Part shown: positions 7,627-16,169 of the stretch, one piece after another
Position numbering within the stretch: position 1 is the stretch's first letter
Layout of the letters: each line of letters starts with the position of its first letter
Source: an uncultured Eubacteriales bacterium
GTDB lineage: Bacteria; Bacillota; Clostridia; Oscillospirales; CAG-272
Assembly: GCA_934433485.1 (NCBI GenBank)
Contig: CAKRZR010000002.1
Coordinates: 62,001 to 126,000, forward strand
Direction of reading: 5' to 3'
Length of the DNA stretch: 64,000 nt
The notes under the pieces: generated by a model
Told to the model about the DNA's origin: nothing
Seen by the model: only the letters and a program-made list of their open reading frames with translations
Databases searched by the model: none
Program-made: the position numbers and the translations under genes

Positions 7627-8916
7627 TCAATCCACACTGTCCAGATCCAGCCGCAGATCGTACTGGACGCTCGCCACACCGGTGACGGAGAGGTCGATCT
7701 TCGCAAGCATACCGGTTTCAAACAGGCCATCGGAGATTGTTTTGTTCGCCATGCGCAGCTTCAATCCCGCGTCCTTGACGGTACCGAACGTTAGCCGGTA
7801 CGTGCCGTCGCAGTTCATCTGGATATTCGCCTCGTCGCGGATGTCGATCATACCGATGCGCTCCGAAAGTACGGATTTTTCCGTTTCCGCAAGCAGCTCC
7901 CGGATGGTGCGCTCCTTTTTGCTGTCCCGGAACACGAGCACTCTACCCGCGACCGCTTTTTCCACAGCTGGCAGATACAATCGAATCGCACCGGCGGCAG
8001 CAGCGGCATCCGGATCGACCGCGCCCAACACACGCAGTCCGGCAGACAGCGCTACCGTCTCGCCGTATATATCCGTATAATAGCGCATCTCATCGTTTTC
8101 CGTCACAATGGTCACACCGCTTGGGATCGTCCGGGTGATCTGCGCCGATTTGATGTACGGCAGGCGGAACGTGATCGCGTCCGCGGCGTCCGACGCCCGG
8201 AAGGAATAGAGCGTATCGCCCTCCGCGAATCCTGCCGCCGTCTGGATTTCACCTGCCGTATAGGACGAGGCGGTATCGATCTCCACGTGGCGGATGACGA
8301 AAAACAGCCGGTACACGCCAAAGGCAAACAGCGCAAGAATCGCAAGAATCACAAGCGCAAGGAAGAAGCCTCTGCGGTGCTCCACAAATTTTTTGCGGGT
8401 CAACGCCTGTTTTTTCGCGGAATCCACATCGCGCTGCCAACGTTCCTCGATGGTATCTATGAAGTTGATGATGGAATCCAGAAAGAGCTTTTTGTGGCGC
8501 GGCACTGTCGCCGTACCGTCCGGAGCTACCCTCTCGCTGCCGCGTGTCTGTGCGAATTTCGCGTACTGTGTCCGTTCACTGTGCTGTGTTCGCTGGCTTT
8601 TTGCCGAACTTCCATACGCGCGTTCCGGTCGTGGCTTGGAACGGCTTGGATTCGCCGCGGCAGGTCTGGAAAACGCCCTCGTCCGACCGAAATCCGCTGC
8701 GGTATTTCCCGGGAAATGCACGTTTTCCACAACAATTCTGCGCGCGGGTCCGGTTCTGACCCTGTCGCTGCGGGATACGGACGACCCGTACCGGCGGCGC
8801 ATTTCGGCATCCTTGGAGTCCCGTGTCGTCACCCGGTCATATATGTAGAAAACAGGTTCTCTGCGCGGTGCTTCCGTCTGTGTGCCGTTTGTCGCCTTGA
8901 ATGCTCTCGTTTCCAC
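7627..8916 (-). CDS. ftsQ: Cell division protein FtsQ/DivIB
   Basis: Bitopic divisome protein of the FtsQ-FtsL-FtsB/DivIC group, regulating septal wall synthesis. The 429-residue protein begins with a GTG (8916) preceded by GGAAAGGA. Residues 1-180 are cytosolic, Arg/Ser/Thr-rich and low in hydrophobic residues, much longer than the 20-50 residues usual for DivIB. The single membrane segment is at about 184-206 (FFLALVILAILALFAF), followed directly by the POTRA domain (IRHVEIDTASSYTAGEI...) and a beta domain ending with VQYDLRLDLDSVD. It lies between murG and ftsZ, as in many Clostridia. The extension is shared in style with FtsW, FtsL and MltG of this window. Confidence 0.88.
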   Translation of the reverse strand: METRAFKATNGTQTEAPRREPVFYIYDRVTTRDSKDAEMRRRYGSSVSRSDRVRTGPARRIVVENVHFPGNTAADFGRTRAFSRPAAANPSRSKPRPERAYGSSAKSQRTQHSERTQYAKFAQTRGSERVAPDGTATVPRHKKLFLDSIINFIDTIEERWQRDVDSAKKQALTRKKFVEHRRGFFLALVILAILALFAFGVYRLFFVIRHVEIDTASSYTAGEIQTAAGFAEGDTLYSFRASDAADAITFRLPYIKSAQITRTIPSGVTIVTENDEMRYYTDIYGETVALSAGLRVLGAVDPDAAAAAGAIRLYLPAVEKAVAGRVLVFRDSKKERTIRELLAETEKSVLSERIGMIDIRDEANIQMNCDGTYRLTFGTVKDAGLKLRMANKTISDGLFETGMLAKIDLSVTGVASVQYDLRLDLDSVD

Positions 8917-8967
8917 AATTCGTCCGTCCTTTCCTGTATATTCTACATACGATTATAGATTATTATA

Positions 8968-10122
8968 TCACTTTTTCTTCGCTTTGGCAAGAGATTTTTC
9001 ACGAACCAGCGCACACAAATCGTCATATATCCGCCGATTTACGTTGTCAAGCGCAAACGGACGGATCTTCTCCGTCATTTCTGCGCGTACACTGTCCCCT
9101 GTCGGACAAAGCAGCTCCGAGACCTTTTGGGTAAGCGGCTTGGCGTCGTCTGTCAGATCCTTTTCCTCAAACAGAAGCGCGCCGCCGACATCGACAAGCA
9201 CCTTTGCGTTTTTGTACTGGTGATTCTCCGCCACGTTCGGCGAGGGAATGAAAATTGCGCATTTGCCCGTGGACGCAAGCTCGGTGACGGTCATGGCGCC
9301 CGCGCGTGTGATGGTGAGATCCGCCGCCGCCATCTTCAAGGGCATATCGAAAATGTACTCGACGAACTCGATATTCTCGCATTTGTCCAGTCCCATTTCC
9401 CGGAACTTCGCGCCGCATTCCTCCCATTCAATGGAGCCGGTCGCGTGAATATGCAGCACCTCCGGATGCTTCGAGGTGAAATCGCGCATCAGACAGAGCA
9501 TCGCGTCGTTGACCTTCTCCGCGCCCATGCTGCCGCCGTAGGACAGGAGGACATAGCGATATTTGTCTGGAATGTTCAGCTTTTTTCGTGCCTCGTCGCG
9601 GGTGATCGACTTGAAATCGCTCATGATCGGGTTTCCGACCTGCAAAATCTTCGTTTTGTCGCAGTGGAGCGTGTCCCCGGTTTTCGCGAAATTGAGATAG
9701 ATGCGGTCTACGGCGTTTTGCAGCATCTTTACGGCGACACCGGCGATGGCGTTGGACTCGTGCAGTGCCGTCGGAATGCCGCGTTCGCTTGCCGCCTTGA
9801 CGACCGGCCAACAGACATAGCCGCCGGTCCCGACCACGAGATCGGGTCTAAATTCATCGAGAATCTTTTTGGCTTTTCCGACGGAGGTCAGCGCAAGATA
9901 CGCCGTTTTCAGGTTTGCCGGAGACAGACTGCGCCGGATGCCCTGGATCTCCACTGTGTACAGCGGATAGCCCGCTTTCGGTACAAGCTTACTCTCGATC
10001 CCCTTTTTGGTTCCGACATACGCGATCACAGCGTCCGGATCATTCTGTTTGATGGTATTGGCAATGGCAAGCGCGGGATTGACATGTCCCCCTGTACCGC
10101 CGCCTGTTACAAGCACTCTCAT
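8968..10122 (-). CDS. murG: UDP-GlcNAc:lipid I N-acetylglucosaminyltransferase MurG
   Basis: Peripheral membrane glycosyltransferase that converts lipid I to lipid II, the last cytoplasmic step of peptidoglycan precursor synthesis. The 384-residue protein starts MRVLVTGGGTGGHVNPALAI, with the family glycine-rich loop at residues 7-12, and contains a second Gly-rich loop (LLSYGGSMGAEKVN) and the UDP-GlcNAc region ITRAGAMTVTELAS. Length is normal. The ATG at 10122 has only a weak GAAAG upstream and follows the ftsW stop by about 60 bases, so translation may be coupled to transcription of the cluster. A longer in-frame reading starts within ftsW and is unlikely. Confidence 0.96.
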   Translation of the reverse strand: MRVLVTGGGTGGHVNPALAIANTIKQNDPDAVIAYVGTKKGIESKLVPKAGYPLYTVEIQGIRRSLSPANLKTAYLALTSVGKAKKILDEFRPDLVVGTGGYVCWPVVKAASERGIPTALHESNAIAGVAVKMLQNAVDRIYLNFAKTGDTLHCDKTKILQVGNPIMSDFKSITRDEARKKLNIPDKYRYVLLSYGGSMGAEKVNDAMLCLMRDFTSKHPEVLHIHATGSIEWEECGAKFREMGLDKCENIEFVEYIFDMPLKMAAADLTITRAGAMTVTELASTGKCAIFIPSPNVAENHQYKNAKVLVDVGGALLFEEKDLTDDAKPLTQKVSELLCPTGDSVRAEMTEKIRPFALDNVNRRIYDDLCALVREKSLAKAKKK

Positions 10123-10183
10123 ATGCAGCTTTCGCACAAATCCGACCTTGTGCGCCTTTCGTTCAAAATCAAATTGGCACCGC

Positions 10184-11854
10184 TCATTCCAGACCCAGCT
10201 CACGCCGCGCCTCACTCTCCCGCAGCTGCTCCTTTGTCATGTAGTAGTGGCGGGAAATCGAGAGCAGAACGCCCATTTCCACAAGGAGCACCACCAGCGA
10301 CGAGCCACCATAGGAGAAGAACGGCAGCGAAATACCTGTATTCGGGATGATGTCCGCCACCACGCACATGTTCAGCATTGCCTGGATACCGACCTGTGTG
10401 GTGATGCCGAACGCCAAGAGCATCGTCAGCGTATCAGGCGCACGGGACGCGATCAGGTAGCCGCGCCAGACAAAGGCGATGAACAGTCCAATCAGACAGA
10501 CCGCGCCGATGAAGCCGAGCTCCTCGCAGACGATGGCGAAAATGAAGTCGTTGTGCGCCGCGAAAATGTAGCTGTATTTTTGCCGGCTCTCTCCCAGTCC
10601 GACGCCGAAAAGTCCGCCGGAGCCGATGGCGTAAAGTCCCTGGTTCGTCTGGAATTTCTCCGCCAGAAGATTCGCGTCCTCATCGCCGAACGTGGTCAGT
10701 CGCTTCAGCGCGTATGGGTTCAGCATAACGAAAATACCGGCGAGCAGCAGACCGGCGGCGCTAAAACAGGGCACGACCCATTTCCAGTCACAGCCGCCGA
10801 TCAGGATGACAAGCAGTCCGAGCAGTCCAATGATCAGCGTCGCGGACAGATGCTTTTCCAATAATACAAGTCCGCACGCGATGCCGATGATGATGCCGGG
10901 AAACAGCACGTTATAGAAAAACTTTTCTTTTTTCGTGCAAATCGCCTGCAGCGTTTTCTGATTGGATTGGATATAGTACGCCAACGCCAGTACAAGGATG
11001 AACTTCATCATCTCCGAGGGCTGGATGGTGATCGGTCCCACCTGGATCCAACGACGCGCCTCTCCCTCGGATACACCGAGCACCAGCACGGCAACGAGCA
11101 GAAGTACACCGACGCCGTACGCCAAAAGGACGATTTTGCCGTTTGTATAGACCTTTGTCGGGATGAAGGACACGAGAAACATCAGCGCTAGTCCGATGAA
11201 AGCAAACAGGAGCTGCCGTTTGCCGTAATACAGCACGTCGTACCCTTTGGTTAGCGCGTATGGATAGCTGGCACTGAACACCATGACCGTCCCGAACGCC
11301 ACCAAAAGCAGGATGATCCCAAGCATGATTTTGTCCATGCCGCCGCGCACCCGGACAATGTCCTTCTGCCACTTCACCTCCGCCTGCTCCGCATGGATGG
11401 CAAGCTTGCGGTTCCAGGACTGTACAAGCGCGCGGATCGGCGAAGGCGCTGCTGTTGTTACGGCGCGTACCTTGGGTCTGCGTGCCGCCCGGTCGTCTCG
11501 ATATCGCGGAGGTCCCTGGCGGTTTTGCGGATTCTGCCGTGTCTGCGGATTCCGCCGCAGCTGTGGATCTTGTCGTACACGCGGTTTTTGTATCGGTCGA
11601 TTCTGCGGCGCACGATGGACTGCCGCGGGACCCCGCACCGGTCTGCCGTACGCGGTATGCGTCGTTCGGGACAGTGCGGGACGCGGACCTTCTGCGTGCG
11701 GTCTCTGCGGCGTCTGCGGATTCCTTTGCCGTTGCGCGCCACTGTTTTCCGCGACCCGATACGGATCGCCTGCACGATTTTGCGCACGCGTGCGGTCCAC
11801 TTCCCCCGGACGGCGGCGGGCATGGCGGTTTTCGTTTGGGTATGGCTGATTCAT
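10184..11854 (-). CDS. ftsW: Septal peptidoglycan glycosyltransferase FtsW
   Basis: SEDS-family polymerase that assembles glycan strands from lipid II together with a class B PBP. The ten-helix core spans about residues 175-540 and includes KHLSATLIIG, the SEDS region around GRRQKYSYIFAAHNDFIFA-type sequence, and GISLPFFSYGGSS near the end. The 556-residue length exceeds the usual 370-420 because of a 165-residue hydrophilic N-terminus rich in Arg, Gln, Pro and Asn, with short RNPQT/QNPQ repeats. The start (11854) has AGGGAGGA at good spacing, so the extension is translated as far as can be seen. It sits between mraY and murG; murD, often found here, is absent. Confidence 0.94.
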   Translation of the reverse strand: MNQPYPNENRHARRRPGEVDRTRAQNRAGDPYRVAENSGAQRQRNPQTPQRPHAEGPRPALSRTTHTAYGRPVRGPAAVHRAPQNRPIQKPRVRQDPQLRRNPQTRQNPQNRQGPPRYRDDRAARRPKVRAVTTAAPSPIRALVQSWNRKLAIHAEQAEVKWQKDIVRVRGGMDKIMLGIILLLVAFGTVMVFSASYPYALTKGYDVLYYGKRQLLFAFIGLALMFLVSFIPTKVYTNGKIVLLAYGVGVLLLVAVLVLGVSEGEARRWIQVGPITIQPSEMMKFILVLALAYYIQSNQKTLQAICTKKEKFFYNVLFPGIIIGIACGLVLLEKHLSATLIIGLLGLLVILIGGCDWKWVVPCFSAAGLLLAGIFVMLNPYALKRLTTFGDEDANLLAEKFQTNQGLYAIGSGGLFGVGLGESRQKYSYIFAAHNDFIFAIVCEELGFIGAVCLIGLFIAFVWRGYLIASRAPDTLTMLLAFGITTQVGIQAMLNMCVVADIIPNTGISLPFFSYGGSSLVVLLVEMGVLLSISRHYYMTKEQLRESEARRELGLE

Positions 11855-11900
11855 GAAAACATTCCTCCCTCCGTTTGTCCGGCGTACGGTATGACGTTGC

Positions 11901-12905
11901 TTATCTGCCGAAGAGCAGCGCGACTGCCGCCATTACCGCGGTCACAATCGTCGCCGTGAACACGATGCGATTCTCCGACCAGCCGCATTTTTCAAAATGA
12001 TGGTGGATCGGCGCCATTTTGAAGAGCCGTTTGCCGTGGGTCAGCTTGAAATAGCCGACTTGCAGAATGACAGACACGGTTTCCAGTATGTACCAAATGC
12101 CAAATACAATGACGAGTAACGGATTCTTCATCATGAACGCGCCGCCCACAACCATTGCGCCAAGGAACAGCGACCCGGTATCGCCCATGAACACGCGCGC
12201 CGGATGGAAATTGTACACAAGGAATCCGCCGCAGCCGCCCATCAGAAGCGCGCCGAGCAGGATCAGCCCGCCATCCGGTTCCGCCATCCCGTTTTGAAAT
12301 CCGGCACAGGAGAAGAACACGCCGACGACTAAGGTAATGCTGGACGCGAGCCCGTCGATGCCATCGGTCAGGTTCACGCTGTTGACGATCCCGGTCAGAA
12401 GGAGCATGGCAAGCACATAGTAGAAGATGCCGAAGTCCACGGATTTTCCGAAGAACGGGAGATACACCTCCGTGTTCGCGCCGCAAACCAGCGTCATACC
12501 GGTCAGGTACGCCGCTGCCGCAATGAACTGCAGCAGATATTTCTGGATTGGCGTCAATCCCTCATTCTGTTTTTTCCGCAGCTTTGCACCGTCGTCGATA
12601 CAGCCCACAAGCCCATTTGCCACGCCGTACGCCAGTGTCAGCACAAACGGAAGCGTTTCCCGCACGCCGTCGGTGAAAATGAAGTATACACAGCCCGCCA
12701 GACCAACGACGACTGACGCGATGATGAACGCGAAGCCGCCCATAGTGGGGGTGCCTTCCTTGCTTTTGTGCCAGCGCGGTCCGATATCGAGGATCTTCTG
12801 CCCCATTTTCTTGCTTTTGAGAATCGGGATCAGCACACGGGAAATGCCGACCGTCGCGGCGAAGGTGACAATCAGCGCGATGGTGTACAGGATTTTATAA
12901 TTCAT
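11901..12905 (-). CDS. mraY: Phospho-N-acetylmuramoyl-pentapeptide transferase MraY
   Basis: Integral membrane enzyme that transfers phospho-MurNAc-pentapeptide from UDP to undecaprenyl phosphate, making lipid I. The 334-residue protein has about ten membrane helices and family motifs: HKSKEGTPTMGG near residue 45, the catalytic NLTDGIDGLASS near 180, and MGDTGSLFLGA plus PIHHHFE in the C-terminal half. The start MNYKILYTIALI has a weak purine-rich region (GAGAGAAAG) upstream. It follows murF by 123 bases in which I see no other gene, and precedes ftsW. Confidence 0.97.
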   Translation of the reverse strand: MNYKILYTIALIVTFAATVGISRVLIPILKSKKMGQKILDIGPRWHKSKEGTPTMGGFAFIIASVVVGLAGCVYFIFTDGVRETLPFVLTLAYGVANGLVGCIDDGAKLRKKQNEGLTPIQKYLLQFIAAAAYLTGMTLVCGANTEVYLPFFGKSVDFGIFYYVLAMLLLTGIVNSVNLTDGIDGLASSITLVVGVFFSCAGFQNGMAEPDGGLILLGALLMGGCGGFLVYNFHPARVFMGDTGSLFLGAMVVGGAFMMKNPLLVIVFGIWYILETVSVILQVGYFKLTHGKRLFKMAPIHHHFEKCGWSENRIVFTATIVTAVMAAVALLFGR

Positions 12906-13028
12906 AGCTTTCTCTCACATCATGACTCCCCGCGAGCACGTTCTATCACAGAGCCGCTTCACGGTGGATTTTGTGGGGATCGGATTTTCAGGATACTCTG
13001 ATAAACTGCCTTTAATCAGAGGCTTCCT

Positions 13029-14486
13029 TTATTTACGACCGCCCCGTCTGATTTTTCGTTTTTTCATGCATTCAATGACCCGTTCCGCCTGTACCGCACG
13101 GCTTGCCTTGACAAGCAGAATGTCGCCGGGACGGAGCGCCGTCAGGATCATGTCCGCCATTGCCTGCGCGTCGCGGGTATCGAGACTCACATACACATTG
13201 TCGGCACGAATGCCTTTTTTGATCGCCGCTTCCGCCACAATGTCCGCCATCATACCGAAGCAGAACAGCTTCTGCACCTGCATTTGCGCCGCGTACTGAC
13301 CCAGCTGATCGTGCATGAGCCGGGAATATTCTCCCAGCTCCAGCATATCGCCGAGCAGTGCCGCAGGTCGCGCGTTCCGTTTGGTCGCCATGGATACGAG
13401 CACATCGATGGCGGCACGCATGGATTCCGGGCTTGCGTTGTAGCAGTCATCGATGACGGTGATATCGCCGACCTCGTAGATTTTCTGCCGCATGTCCGCG
13501 CCAACAAAGGACTTCAGCCCCCGGCGGATCTGATCGTCCGTCATGCCGAGGAGCACGCCGACCGCGTATGCAGCGAGTGAGTTGTATACGTTGTGCTTGC
13601 CGATCGCCGGGATTTCCACATTGGTGACTGCCTTGTTCGCGTAGATGAGGTCATACACGATGCAGTCGAGCTTCTGCCGAATGTTGACCGCGCGGAAATC
13701 GCCATTTCGGTTATAGATGCTCATAAGCAGCGGCTTTTTCTCCAGCGCCTCGTACTGCGCGAAAAGAAGCGGCTCGTCGGCGTTGAGGATGAGCTTGCCG
13801 TCCTCCGGCAGACCGAGACGGATCTCCATCTTCGCGCGGCAGATGTTCTCCCGCGTACCGAGTGTGGCAAGATGGGATGTGCCGATGTTTGTGACGATAG
13901 CGATATCCGGGCGCACGAGCTTCGTCATGTACTCGATTTCCCCGAGCGCGCTCATACCCATCTCAATAACGGACACCTCGTCGTCCGGCGCCAGATCGAG
14001 AAGCGTCAGCGGCAGCCCCAGTTCGTTGTTCAGATTGCCCTTTGTCTTGTGGGTCTTGAACGCCGCCGACGCCACCGCCGCGACAAATTCCTTTGTGGTG
14101 GTTTTTCCAACGCTGCCTGTGATCCCGATAAATTTCGCTTTGGAAAATCCACGGTACCAGCCGGCGAGCGTGCCGATCGCTCCGATCACATCGTCCACGA
14201 GAATCGCGCAGAACGGCAGACCGCAGGCTTTCGCGTTGTCCGGCAGTCTTTGGCAGATGAAGCATCTGGAGCCTGCCTGTGCGGCTTCGGCGATGAAGTC
14301 ACTGCCATCGACCCGGCTGCCGCGAATGGCGCAGAAGATAATCCCTTCTCCGGCTTCTTTGGAATTGGTGGTCAATCCGCTCTGCGGGGTATTTGCGTCG
14401 TAATTTCCATATATCTCCAGCGTGCCGTGCATCACCTCTGCCATTTCGACAGGTGTCGGCATCTTCAGTTTCAGTTCCACACTCAT
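13029..14486 (-). CDS. murF: UDP-MurNAc-tripeptide:D-Ala-D-Ala ligase MurF
   Basis: Cytosolic Mur ligase adding D-Ala-D-Ala to the UDP-MurNAc tripeptide. The 485-residue protein has the ATP loop ITGSVGKTTTKEF near residue 125, the Mur-ligase central motif with NELGLPLTLL and EMGMSALGEIEYM, and the C-terminal domain with DDCYNASPESM, which is characteristic of MurF. The start at 14486 follows GAGGTGA by a few bases. It lies directly after murE (39-base gap), the usual order. The C-terminus ends in a basic KKRKIRRGGRK tail. Confidence 0.96.
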   Translation of the reverse strand: MSVELKLKMPTPVEMAEVMHGTLEIYGNYDANTPQSGLTTNSKEAGEGIIFCAIRGSRVDGSDFIAEAAQAGSRCFICQRLPDNAKACGLPFCAILVDDVIGAIGTLAGWYRGFSKAKFIGITGSVGKTTTKEFVAAVASAAFKTHKTKGNLNNELGLPLTLLDLAPDDEVSVIEMGMSALGEIEYMTKLVRPDIAIVTNIGTSHLATLGTRENICRAKMEIRLGLPEDGKLILNADEPLLFAQYEALEKKPLLMSIYNRNGDFRAVNIRQKLDCIVYDLIYANKAVTNVEIPAIGKHNVYNSLAAYAVGVLLGMTDDQIRRGLKSFVGADMRQKIYEVGDITVIDDCYNASPESMRAAIDVLVSMATKRNARPAALLGDMLELGEYSRLMHDQLGQYAAQMQVQKLFCFGMMADIVAEAAIKKGIRADNVYVSLDTRDAQAMADMILTALRPGDILLVKASRAVQAERVIECMKKRKIRRGGRK

Positions 14487-14525
14487 TTTGTCACCTCATC
14501 CAACCGGCAGGATCCGGTTCTTTTT

Positions 14526-16085
14526 TCACTGTATATCATTGTGTTCGCCGTCCGATGCCGTACGGTACCGATCTGCGGCTTCCAATATTCTTTCTGTTTC
14601 ATCAAAGGGACGCTTTTCATTCCCGATCCATTCGTATTTCTCGTGTCCCTTGCCGAGAAACGCGATGATCTCGCCGGGAATGGCGGTTTGCAGCGTATAA
14701 TCGATTGCCGCCGCGCGATCCGGGATTTCCGTATAAGACGCACCCTCCGCGATACCGGCACGGATTTCGGAGAGAATCTTTTCCGGGTCTTCGCTGCGCG
14801 GGTTGTCTCCGGTGAGGATCACGCGATCCGCCAGGACAGAGGCAATGTGCCCCATACGCGGACGTTTGCCGGGATCCCGGTCGCCGCCGCAGCCAAATAC
14901 CGCCGTAAGCCTTGTCGGGTGGAGCGAGCGCAGCGTTTGAAGCGTCGATTCCATGGCACGCGGCGTGTGCGCGTAGTCGATGTAGACCGTGTACGGCGTG
15001 CCGGTCGGAACCCGTTCAAGTCTGCCGGGAACTCCTGTTACCGCGGACAGGCTGTCGCAAATGTCGATCGGGTGTACGCCGAGACACAGCGCCGCCGTCG
15101 CCGCGTACATGGCGTTGTACATGCTGTGGCGTCCGGGAATGGGCAGCCGTAGTCGGAAGATCGCGTCGTCGGAGTAGTAAAGGAAACCGCAGCCGCGTTC
15201 ATTTTGCCGGAATTGCAGACCTGTGACGTCGCACGATGCGATTTTGTCCTCCTGTGCCGTGACCGTGCGGAACAGCACATCCGGGTGCGCTGCTGTCAGA
15301 GCATCCGTGTACGGATCGTCCAAGTTTGTGATGCCGATGCGTGCGCCGTGTGGGGACAGCAGGTCGAACAGACGGGATTTTGCCGCGAAATACGCGTCCA
15401 TTGTCCTGTGGTAATCGAGATGCTCTCTGTCCAGTCCGGTGAAAATGGCGACCTCCGGGTGGATTGCGTCCGTTTTGCGCAGATCCAGCGCATGGGAGGA
15501 AGCCTCGTACACCAGGTGCGTACAGCCCTTATCCCGCATTTGCGCGATGGTCGTATACAATACAGCAGGATCCGGCGTCGTCATGGCGCTCACCGCGTCC
15601 GAAAGAGACGTGCCGCCGTTTGTGCATTCGATCCGTTCTCCTCCGGCAAACGCGCCGATGGTGGTCAGCATCCCCGTCTTTTCTCCGGCGTCGGATAAAA
15701 TCGCGCGCAGAAGATACGCCGTGGATGTTTTGCCGTTGGAGCCGGTGATCCCGACCGCGGTCATGCCGGAAGCCGGATGGTCGTAGAGATTGTCATACAC
15801 CACAGCCTCCGCCGCACGCGTATCTGGACAGGTCCAGAGATCGCACCCGTCCGGCAGGGAGATGTCCGCGCGCTCCGAAAGCACGACAGACGCGCCGTTT
15901 TGTACCGCCTCCGATACATAGTCGTGTCCGTCGTGATGGAGTCCGCGTACGCAGAGAAAGAGAAACTCCTGCCCGGCGCATCGGGAATCCGTTGCGACAC
16001 CGGAAACCGTTTCACGACGCGCATGGATCGGTACGGCGCCGGTGTTTTCCAATAGCTTTGCGAGCGGTAAAATCTGTTCTGTCAT
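14526..16085 (-). CDS. murE: UDP-MurNAc-dipeptide:meso-diaminopimelate ligase MurE
   Basis: Cytosolic Mur ligase adding the third stem-peptide residue. The 519-residue protein has the ATP loop VGITGSNGKTSTAY, the central region ECTNGGTSLSDAV, and DNPRSEDP in the C-terminal domain. DNPR is the motif that binds meso-diaminopimelate, so this organism probably has mDAP rather than lysine in its wall. I chose the ATG at 16085 because GGAGGGG lies five bases upstream; a start 11 codons earlier lacks this. The gene sits between the PBP gene and murF. Confidence 0.95.
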   Translation of the reverse strand: MTEQILPLAKLLENTGAVPIHARRETVSGVATDSRCAGQEFLFLCVRGLHHDGHDYVSEAVQNGASVVLSERADISLPDGCDLWTCPDTRAAEAVVYDNLYDHPASGMTAVGITGSNGKTSTAYLLRAILSDAGEKTGMLTTIGAFAGGERIECTNGGTSLSDAVSAMTTPDPAVLYTTIAQMRDKGCTHLVYEASSHALDLRKTDAIHPEVAIFTGLDREHLDYHRTMDAYFAAKSRLFDLLSPHGARIGITNLDDPYTDALTAAHPDVLFRTVTAQEDKIASCDVTGLQFRQNERGCGFLYYSDDAIFRLRLPIPGRHSMYNAMYAATAALCLGVHPIDICDSLSAVTGVPGRLERVPTGTPYTVYIDYAHTPRAMESTLQTLRSLHPTRLTAVFGCGGDRDPGKRPRMGHIASVLADRVILTGDNPRSEDPEKILSEIRAGIAEGASYTEIPDRAAAIDYTLQTAIPGEIIAFLGKGHEKYEWIGNEKRPFDETERILEAADRYRTASDGEHNDIQ

Positions 16086-16169
16086 AGAGCCCCTCCGTTT
16101 CGGAAATATCCGTTTCACGTCCGGGTCGTCTGACCATTTGACCGCGCGTTTTGTCCGTGTATCGGCGCG

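Noticed and set aside
11455..11856. Plus-strand ORFs opposite the ftsW N-terminus
   Set aside because: They mirror the repetitive Arg/Gln/Pro codons of the ftsW extension, have no ribosome binding site and encode low-complexity sequence.
13593..15152. 519-codon plus-strand ORF across murF and murE
   Set aside because: It is antisense to two unmistakable Mur ligases; long open antisense frames are common at this GC content.
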